Assembly (NCBI RefSeq): GCF_964340395.1
Contig: NC_135564.1
Location: 15,503,012 to 15,567,011, forward strand
Direction: 5' to 3'
Length of the DNA stretch: 64,000 nt
From: Glandiceps talaboti
Taxonomy: Eukaryota; Hemichordata; Enteropneusta; Spengelidae
Below are positions 39,001 to 50,400 of this stretch, in pieces. Position 1 is the stretch's first letter, and each line of letters starts with the position of its first letter. The notes under the pieces are model-generated. The model ran no database searches and was not told where the DNA came from. It worked only from the letters and a program-made list of their open reading frames with translations. Both the position numbers and the translations under genes were made by a program.

Positions 39001-40660
39001 GTACAAAAGACATATAAGCAAACAGATTTAAACAGGAGCATGTGTAACTGTACTTACTGTGAGTATAACATTTTGCTGACTATAATATTCAGATATTATT
39101 CCCAAATATATTTCTTCACTCTGCCAAGAAAGACGTGTGACCTAAGGAGCCTTGTCACTACGAGTTGCTAGACAAGTAGTGACAAACTCTTAGGTCACAA
39201 GTATATTTTAGGTGAATGAAGAAAACATATTGGGGAATAATACAAACATACCTCTTCAAGCATAATTTATGAAAATTTGGGAAAACTAATGGAGATTTGG
39301 TTCGTTTTGACTCATATTTCTAGCTCTGCAGAACCAGTGACATAATCACAGTTTGTTATCACATAGAATGACCAGGGTATATAGTCCATATTTTCTGTTC
39401 AAAGACAATAACTTGACTTGTGCATGGTATAATATGACTTACGGTACTACTAGTATCATGTTTTCCCATAATATGTTAGATTTTATAAATTGACACTTTA
39501 TTGACAGTGCAGTTTCTGATTTTTTTTCTACAGGCTATTACAGATACAGACCAGTTTGATGAGTAGTCCAGAGTTACTGTTAGAATCAGCTGTTGTGTTA
39601 GGAAGTCTGGCTAAAGGTACAAGTGAAAACATAAGAAGTCTTTTGAGTGCCGATGTTATCCCTATACTGCTAAAAGGTAAAACATTTCTCACATCTATTG
39701 TAGAATTCTCCCTGAAAAGTAATATAACAGAAGCCATCCATGACTGCCAGTGTGGTGTACTCCAAATATTTGCTTGAATGCTTGCTGTGCTTTTTGTGAG
39801 TGTCCTTTCATAAACTAGTGAGAAAAAGTGCAGCAGAAAATACTGGAATCATATATGCAAATACAAATATCTTTAGTACCCACTCTTGCAGTCGGGTGTC
39901 TTGAGGCTGTGTTATTACTGGACATTGTATATGTTTATCTGCAACAGCGAATTTCCATTGCATGCATTTGTGCTTCATTGCCATTTGCACGTTTATTTTA
40001 GATGACATCAGCAAAACTTATACTAGATGATAATGTTCATGTTTGTTAGGATATGTTGAATGTGGTAAAAAAAAATGGTGATGTAAATTTGTGTATTTGT
40101 TTCCTATAGGACTTGGTAATGCTGATATCAAGTATGTTGAAGCCTCGTTGCGATGTCTTAGAACTCTGTTTAGCAGTGATATCACGCCAGCTGATTATCT
40201 CTATGATGTAAGTATTCTTGTGTTCTACTTAGTCTAGTAACAAGAGATGAATCATTATACCATCACTCCATCACTGCATAAATTGTATCTGTTTAAATGG
40301 GAAACGTGAGATTAATTCCTGGTTGTTTTACATATATGTCATGACAACACACATCTGTGGCATTTTTCTGTGGTGCTGAAAATTTGGGTCAAAGTATTTA
40401 CTAATTTCTATTATTTTCCTTATTTTCTTGCCTTGCAACTCTTTATTTCCTGTGTGGAATAAAGGAAAATGTATGGGAATAATCCTGAGTTAAAAACTCT
40501 TTCCTGTCTATGTTCGCCATGTATATTCAGGAGTAAAGGACGGCTATACTCTCCATATATTTGCATACACTTTGCATAATTGTGAAATGTTGGAAACCAG
40601 ACAACAAATATCCACACTGATCAAAAAAAGTTTTGGGGAAACACATAACAGAAAGAGACT

Positions 40661-40710
<50 letters not shown>

Positions 40711-43700
40711 AAGATGAGGGTGTGGTAGAGAAAGATATAAAGTGGAAATAGTGTATGTACCAGTTATAATTCTGTTTTATTTTTGTTTTGTAGGATGCCA
40801 CAGTAATTCCACAGTTGATTCGTATTCTACCAACATCTCTTTGTACCCAAGAATGTATTACAAGTATTATATCGAAATGTTGTAAGGTGAGTATCAAAAG
40901 TTGATGTCTTTACTTCAATTAAAATGGTTTACTGCAGTAATTAAGAAGTTCTTGTTGGTTACTTTTTGTTTTATTCTCAATACATTATTCCAACTACTCA
41001 GACCAGGTTGAATCATGTCATACAGCCTGTTGAGGTCAGTATTCAGATATGATGTGGAAATGTTATTGTAAGATAATGTTGTCGATAACAAAAATTTCAA
41101 AAGTTTTACACATCTTCATTTTAGCAAGTCTCTGTATGTAGATCATGTAGATGTAACCACCTCTGTCATGTTGTGTTGATGCAGATTTGCTCCTAATAAG
41201 TTTCTGCCTCTATGATTCCATCACATGGATTCTGCTTTATTTGTACATTACAAGTATCATATGCAAATGCTGTGACTTACTGTGGATAAAAATGTGGCCA
41301 TCATTATAGACAGTACCAGTTTAAGTTTCACACATTAAATGTGTTGATGGATGACTCTAATATTTTGTATTCCTTGAAACTTTACAGAATTCAGATCATC
41401 AAGACATTCTTTGTAGTCATGGCATTATCCAGGCTTTGGCTTCATTGTTGACTTCAAACTGTGCACAGGTAGGTAGTCAGTTATTAAATAAATGTACAAG
41501 AAGGTAAAAAACATAAAAAGCTGTTACAGTAGTTTCTTATAAGCTCCCTTTGAATGATACCCAAGGGGGTTATTTCAGCATATTCTTTGCTTGAGTTCAT
41601 GTAGTCCACATTCATAAAATGTACAGTTGATATACAACTACGGAAATCAAGCTATAGGCTAACTAAGATAGACATAAAATAAAACTATTGTCACATAATG
41701 AAAGCTAACAGCAGACGTTGGTGTATGTAACTACACAGACAATTTGATGTGGCTTCACCTGCCGAAAACAGCAGGTGAAAAATTAAGAGAGAGAGAGAGA
41801 GAGAGAGAGAAGACTCTAGGCTCTCACCTCATTCAGTGTTTACACTATCTTGATTACAGTGTGATTATATCCTTAACCAAAGCACTGCTAGCATCTACTT
41901 GTGTAACCTAGCATATACATCAACTACAGTCTTAGTTAGTGTCTATCTTAGTTTGCCTAGAGTTTGATTTCCATAGTATCCTTTACCAAAATCGTCATCT
42001 GATATTTCTGTTACATATAATGCAATCATTATTATATCAATATATCATAGGTACAACTACCAACACTGCAGTGCTATGCTGTCATCTGTTATCAAAACGA
42101 AAAAGTGGCCTATACCATTGCTACAGGTATGTGTGTACATTGTATATGCATTTCGGGTTTTTTTGGTGTTACTCCCATACCCCTACTGAATATTTGTCAT
42201 ACATGTATCTCATCCAGTCTGTACATGCATCTGCTGCTTCCCCATATATTTATGGATGGTGAGATTCATATGAACTACTCATATGGTGGAGACATGAACA
42301 ATAATACAAAGCAAGAAATTTGGATAAGCCAAAAAATTACCAAAACCTATAGGAATAATTACATGTATAAATTGTAAGATGTATACTGATAAAATCCCCC
42401 CTACTAGTTGAATGGAAAAGTCATCTACTGCTGAGATATTGTGAGCAATTTATTATTAGGACATTGTGTCCCAGTATTATGAGAAGTTGTAACAATATAT
42501 GTTTCTTGAACTCAAACTATTGTGGTCATCAGATGGTATGTGTTTTGTTTTACAGCTGTGTGTAATGGACATAGTCCACAATGTACATGACACATGATTC
42601 ATTTCTTGAAGTCAGTGTTTGTTATCATCAGATGTTATGTGTTTTGATTTACAGCTGTGTGCAATGGACAAAGTCTACATGAAATGCTTGTAAAACTATG
42701 TGGTAGAGAACACAGTGATGGTATGCAACTGACTGCTGCTAAATGGTACGTATTCATCACCATTTGACTTTAGAAAGTAAGGCTAGGCATCAGTGTTGTG
42801 TTTTTAAGGGTACAAAATGTATTAAAGTCCAGAACTTTCTAATGTTGTGTCGCTTTAATCTGTTTTGTGTACTAGAGGTCATCAGATTTATTAAACTTTG
42901 TCTGCTTTGAATTTGAGTCAATTATGCTTTTATGTACATAGATCATTTGAGATATAGAACGTATTACTAGCCTACATGGCATTGTCAACTTAACTTTACA
43001 GATGTGTGAAAGTCATCTAGACAAAATGGGGAAAACCAACTCTTGTATTAGAAAGAAAAAACTATTGACACTTTACTTTATAGAGAATGTAGTTCACAGC
43101 AACCCTATGACTTACATGTAGATAGTAGAGCTGTCAGTAGTGGCTGGTACTAATGGAGTCTGTAGTGCACAGTAACATTATGACATAGCACAGAGCTGTC
43201 AGTAGTGGCAGTAGTATGTAAGGTACTGGTACACCATGGCAGGGCGCCCTCACACATCAGTCAACCCCTTTAAAACTGTCCAGTGAGGGCAGAGTGACAA
43301 TGTATCTTACAGTCTGTAGAGGCTAGATGTACCTAAAGTCTGAACAAATCTGTCAATTTATGTCAACATTAAATAACAAATTATAACTTCATGCAGATGT
43401 TTGTTAAATGGTAATTTTCTCTGGTTTTCAGTGGATCAGATATGATGGCATGTATGTTTTGGTCAGCAGTGAACAAATGAATCAGTCATGTTGCTAGTAC
43501 ACATAGTTCTATATTAGGAATGAAATGATAATATAGAACTACCCCTCACCCCCTACCCCACCATAACCTGTGTGACATATTTTGGGATATGATATCTACA
43601 CAATTGCAAATACCTTTAGTACCAAACATTGGCACTGACTTATCATGCAGTTCTGTTGTCATTGTCAACTTTATCCAAGACCGTAAATTTCATTAATAAT

Positions 43701-46700
43701 ACAAGTGTAGATAAGTCATTTATTCTCATCATTTTCATTACAGTTTGACTTTTCTGTGTCGTGCTGGTGCCATCCAACCAAAGGAATCAAGCATAATTAT
43801 GAAGGTACAAATACAATATATAAATAGACTAATTTTTTGGAGTGAGAAAAAACGTATCACTTTATATAATATAATATACATAAAGTTATAGTTTGAGGTC
43901 TGTGTATAGCTACAGTGTTCTCCACACTTCGTTCCCTGAATAATGTAAGTAATCAAGAAAAGATGTCCCTTTTAAAAGTCCATGTCAAATTAGGTTATTG
44001 TGTTTAAACACTCCCAATTGTTTTGCAGAGCTTTAGAAAAATTCTTTTCTTATGGCTTCATCATAATTCTGGCTTATCAGATTCATGTAGTACGAATGTG
44101 AGAACTTAGGATTGAATCCTGGCCATTTCACCATTTCTAACAGAACTGCCTTCGTCTTCAACCGTTGATTCCTTCTTTCCCCAGGCATTGCCAACTCTTG
44201 TTAGAATGTGTCAGATCACAAAGAAAGTAGGTGAGAGAATAGAAGGTGCAGAGACACTAGCTTACTTGATAGAGATTGATACAGAGTTGCAACGTGTGGC
44301 TAGTATCTCTGATCACCTCATCAAGACATTGGCCAAGTATCTCAGATGGCAGACTACATCTGGTAATGCTAACGCTGTAGCTGATCTAGAGAAGGTTGGT
44401 ATTTACTACGCAGTACTTGAAATACACCATATTGTAGAAAGACAAAAGATTTGTATAGTTTGGCCTCTAGGACTGCTGTTCAGAAAAAGCTGGTGGCCCA
44501 TAATTGCCAAGATAGCTAAGTACATTGTAATCTAGACTCATTTGAAATAATGATTATTTTTCAGTGTTGCCTGGAAAAGATACTTTTGATAATGTCTTTG
44601 ACAGTTTGATATAATACACTTATTACCTGGCTCTGAGGGCACTGGTAAATGTCTACAAGTGCCAAAATAAAGCCATTCAACAATATTTCATAACACATCA
44701 CATTCTCAGACATATTCATTTCATAGTCAAAACAAATCCTCAAATGGACTCCCATGCCACTGTGAGTCCCTAGGGAAAATAGAACATGACTAGTGTCCCC
44801 TATATGCAAATTGAGGTCACTCTGGATCAATAGTCCATATGACATGAAGGCTATATGAATATGATGTATTAATATGGTATCTTTTGCAGTTTGATATACA
44901 TGTAACTTTTGATAATGTTTTTAACAGTTTGATACAGACATGAAGTATTCAAACCGACTCAAACAAGCTGCATTCAAGGCATATGCCTCACTTGGGGCTA
45001 ATGATGAAGACATACGAAAAAGAGTAAGTGTTAAATCACTATAGTAATGAAGGTGTAATCATTTATATATTTCATTGTAGTACTGTTACTTTTCTTTACT
45101 TGTTATGATTGATGCTCTTTTCACTTTTGCGTTTCTTTAGTTTAGTTAATAATGACAAATAAGCCTGATGAGCTGATATATTAATTTTCTGTTCTTTTGT
45201 TTGTCGATTTGTAAATGTATATTCCCATGTCACTAGAATAAACAACTCTTACTACTTTGACAATCGGGGGGGGGGGGGGGGGGGGGGGAGACATACACTG
45301 AAAAACTAGTAGTATGGTAATGTTTAGATTTCTGAGGATTAAGAGAAAAACGTATGTGTATGTTCCCAAATGATAGATGGAAAAATAGCTAAAAAGTACA
45401 ATATTGTGAAGTTCAATTAATGAAGGGAATACAATATTCAAAATAGCCCTGCAATCTAGTGTTGTATATTCAAATTAATTAAAACTTTCAAACTAACTGA
45501 CTTCAGGCAAACTCTGTTTGATCATATCAGATCCAGATGAACCTCTGTTAGTTAACTTTATTAGTTTGCTGGTAAGAAAACATACTTACTACTGCAATAT
45601 GAACGGAACTAAGCCAAGTTTTGCAGGTTTGGCGTCTTTTATAAGACGGATATATCAGATAGAGAACTTTATTGCAAAACAGAAAAACAAAATGACAGTG
45701 CATTTAGAAAAGTGGTCCCCTATATTATTATTTGTGCGATAATTGATGTTGTATTCACACAGAAAAAAATACTAGTATACTTGTCTAGTATTATGACTTG
45801 TACATTTAAGAAAGATGCCCAATAAATTACTATAAATACAAAAAAAAAACTAACTGACTTATTGAGTTTCTATATTTTGCTTCTGTAGATAATTGAGACG
45901 GAGAATCTAATGGACCATGTGGTTACAGGTCTATCTGACTCGAATGTAGAAGTAAGAGTATCTGCAGTCAGATGTCTACATAGTCTGTCTAGATCTGTAC
46001 AACAACTCAGAACCAGTTTTCAGGACCATGCTGTCTGGAAACCATTGATGAAGGTATTGTATTTGTCAATGTTGTGTTTTTACAAAGGCTTGAAAACTGT
46101 TAACAGAGTGAGAATGTCGAAACTCAGAACCAGTTTTCAAGACTATGCTGTCTGGAAACCATTGATGAAGGTATTATATTTGTCAGTGTTGTTTTTACGA
46201 AGGCTTGAAAACTGTTAACAGAGTGAGAATGTCGAGTAAAAACTTCTACATATGATTCTGTAGTACCTGATAACTACAAGAAACAGAGTGTATCTCTTTA
46301 GATTGTGTTAAGAGGTGTAGGAAATATGCTCAATTGACTCTGAGGCAGAAAAGAAAGAACCACATTTAAGTATAAAATAAACAACACATTTCATAAAAGG
46401 TAGCACAGCACTGCTCATTCCTAAGATTTCGTGTACAGGGCACTGTTGCACTCATTTGCATACGTGTATGCATAGCCAATAATACTTTGGTATTGCACTA
46501 CAGTTAAAATAGTATGACTCACACTGATGCCAAAATGCACAGGGACAGAATATTATAAATGTTGACTATTTCTCTATTATGCAGCTTCTACGTGGTGCCT
46601 CCGATGATCTCTTATCTGTTGCATCATCAACATTGTGTAATCTGTTATTAGAATTTTCACCAAGTAAAGAGGTAAGTTTAGTATCATATAACCATATGAC

Positions 46701-47406
46701 AAATAACTTATCATTGTCATCTCTGTGTACTGGTAGTTATCTTGTATTTAGATATGACACTGGTATCCTTCATCGGCACAAAGAAAGAAATTGTTTTGTT
46801 CAAATCAATTAATTTTTCTTGCTAAGGTTATGCAACAATCTGATATACACCTTAAAATACTGATTAAGAAATACATGAATGATGATCTGTCCTGGATGTC
46901 TCAGTTTTACTCTCTTTACATTATGTAAGTATTAGTAATATTCATTTTTCAATATATTTTTTCTCTCCAATTATTGCAATCTAAGACATCCACATACATG
47001 CATGGTTATTGAGCTATTTCATACTTGATTTACATTGAATGTTAATGCATGTGTGTTCAGAATAAATTGTATTGTTCATGCTAATGTATTAGAGTACATG
47101 TGTACCATATTTGATGCCACACTACCTTTGTTTACAGCCAATTCTAGAGTCTGGTGCAATAGACCTACTATGTGATTTAACAAAACGAGACAACGCAGCT
47201 CTAAGACTGAACGGTATCTGGGCTTTAATGGTAAGGTATTAATTTCTTTATCTGTCCAACTGTTATGATATGAAAGTGAATGTGTAATACTATAACATGA
47301 CTTTATGACAAGTGAGTGTTAGTCTGTGTGGCATACTGGAACACTTCGAATATTTGCATGAGTGCTACAAGGTTTGCACTGTCACAAGCAAAGTGAATGA
47401 AAGTAT

Positions 47407-47476
<70 letters not shown>

Positions 47477-50400
47477 ATGCACTAAGAGAATCAAAGTGCA
47501 TACAAACACACACAAAATTCTTTCCAAAATACTGAGAGTTGTTGTAACTATCACATTCATATCTGTTGTTTTATAGAATATGGCATTTCAAGCTGATGAG
47601 AAGATTAAAAGTAGTATCTTAGCCAGTCTAGGAACACAACAAATGTTTAGATTACTATCAGATCCTAGTGTAGATGTACTCATGAAAACTCTTGGATTAC
47701 TTAGGAATCTACTGTCTACCAAATCAGTGAGTATAATAATTATAATAACAATTATTAATAATAAGAGTAATACAGAATAATGTGGGGTACAGACTGACTG
47801 ACAGGGATGAGGTAATTGGTGCTTTTTACAGTTGGGGTGTTGGTGTTATGCTTCCACAGTCCTAATAAAGTTAGTTTGTTCTACTGCAAGTAATGAATTG
47901 GTATGAAACCCAAGCAGACTACGAAAAGTTTGAATACCTGAAATGTAATTCACAGTAGCACCTGGACCTTGAAATGAACGAGAGAGAAATTTAGCACTCC
48001 ATAAGAGTGAATATATATAAAGAAAAGTCTGTGAATTATTCTAAGTTTTAGCAAAGTTAGAAAAAACTACAAAATCATATACCAGTAGTATATTACAACT
48101 ACAACAGGGCAACACAATCAATGAGCATATAATTTAGCACTACCACTGAAGTTTTCTTTTCCCAATCTTCATCTCAGTTTGTTAAATTTTACATGAACAT
48201 CTCATACTATGGTGTTTTTAGCCCCCCCCCCCCCCCCCACCGAGGGGACTATTACATTTGCTTCCATTCATGTGTTGACTTTCACCTCCATATCAAAAGT
48301 AAAATTATCAAATTAGTCAATAAATTTTAATGAGTTTGTATCTAGAGACACCTTCCACATTTGCACAATAACTTTGCCATACAACACACCACTTGGGACT
48401 GTGTTCTATGATGGCTTGCTCCAGTAGTTTTGATTTTGGTTATATAAGCATATATGCAAATATAGTATCGACATTTTAGAGCAATTTCAAACATAAAATA
48501 GGAACTAATTGATGAAGTAAATATGTAAAACATTGTTTGCTCTCATAAAAATCTCAAAGTAGAATAGAAATTCAACAATGTGTTCTTTCCCAGAAAAAAA
48601 GGACAAAATAGTTCATATAAAGTTATTTTAACATTTTCAGATTATATGATGTTAACTCGCCCAATTTATATTTTTTGTGTTTCATTTTCACAGCACATCG
48701 ATCATATGATGGCCTCACATGGTATTGATATTATGCAAGCTGTAGTTCTTATTTTAGATGGAGATCATTCACCAGAAGTTAAAGAACAGGTGAGTGGCAC
48801 TAACAGTATTGTCATATTTGGATGTTGACAGTCTGGGTGTCAATTGATGATGTACATACCCATAGAAGTATTCTAGTGTGTTGACAGCCTGGGTGTCAAT
48901 TGATGATGTACATACACATAGAAGTATTCTAGTGTGTTGACAGCCTGGGTGTCAATTGATGATGTACATACACATAGAAGTATTCTAGTGTGTTGACAGC
49001 TAGGGTGTCAATTGATGATGTACATACACATAGAAGTATTCTAGTGTGTTGACAGCCTGGGTGTCAATTGATGATGTACATACACATAGAAGTATTCTAG
49101 TGTGTTGACAGCCAGGGTGTCAATTGATGATGTACATACACATAGAAGTATTCTTGTGTGTTGACAGCCTGGGTGTCAATTGATGATGTACATACACATA
49201 GAAGTATTCTAGTATGTTGACAGCCTGGGTGTCAATTGATGATGTACATACCCATAGAAGTATTCTAGTGTGTTGACAGCCTGGGTGTCAATTGATGATG
49301 TACATACACATAGAAGTATTCTTGTGTGTTGTCAGCCTGGGTGTCAATTGATGATGTACATACCCATAGAAGTATTCTAGTGTGTTGACAGCCTGGGTGT
49401 CAATTGATGATGCACATACACATAGAAGTATTCTAGTGTGTTGACATCCTGGGTGTCAATTGATGATGTACATACACATAGAAGTATTCTAGTATGTTGA
49501 CAGCTAGGGTGTCAATTAATGATGTACATACACACAAGAGTATTCTAGTGTGTTGACAGCCTGGGTGTCAATTGATGATTTACATACACATAGAAGTATT
49601 CTAGTGTGTTGACAGCTAGGGTGTCAATTGATGATGTACATACACATGGAAGTATTCTAGTGTGTTGACAGCCAGGTTGTCAATTGATGATGTATATACA
49701 CATGGAAGTACTCTAGTATATAGCTGAAAAGGTGCTGATAGAAATCTGACTACATTCTATTGTACATAGAATTTAGGGTTAATGACATCCAGTGTCAATA
49801 GGTGGTATAAATACTTGGAGAAGTACTCTTGTATAAAATGAGAAAAAGTGATCCAAAATTTTGTAGCCAGAAATCTAGTGGGTGCAGGAAACCCCATTTG
49901 GGAAATAACCCCAGAGGTTTACTTCTAACTTTAGTAGCAAGAACGCCAGGTGTGCAACAACATAATTGTCTCTAGGTTTGTGGTAAGATTGTTGTGAATA
50001 CTTTAATTTCAGACACTGTGTATACTGGCCAATATAGCAGACGGTAATACAGCTAAGGAATATATCATGTCACATGATGACGTCCTCAAGAAAATTACAA
50101 ACTACATGGTAAGTTGTCTGTTAAATACATCATAACACACAGTCGACTGTTGTTAAAGATTTCTGAAAAATTGCAACCAGTATATTTCTTTCATCTTTCG
50201 TATAATATGTTGTAGCGTGTCTTACTTGCTGAAGCATATGCAGACAAAAATAATGGGCTGAGTGATCTAGTGCTATCACAATCCCACAAACTTACAATTT
50301 TGTCAACAAACAAGAGAATGGTCTGTACATAAAGCCAGTGTACACAAACTGTATAAAATTGTTGAAACGCAGTTCTGGTATTTAGAATGATTTAATAATC

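Noticed and set aside
48824-49730. CRISPR-like regular repeat
   Set aside because: The 56-bp units are contiguous, with no variable spacers, in a eukaryotic intron: it is a minisatellite.
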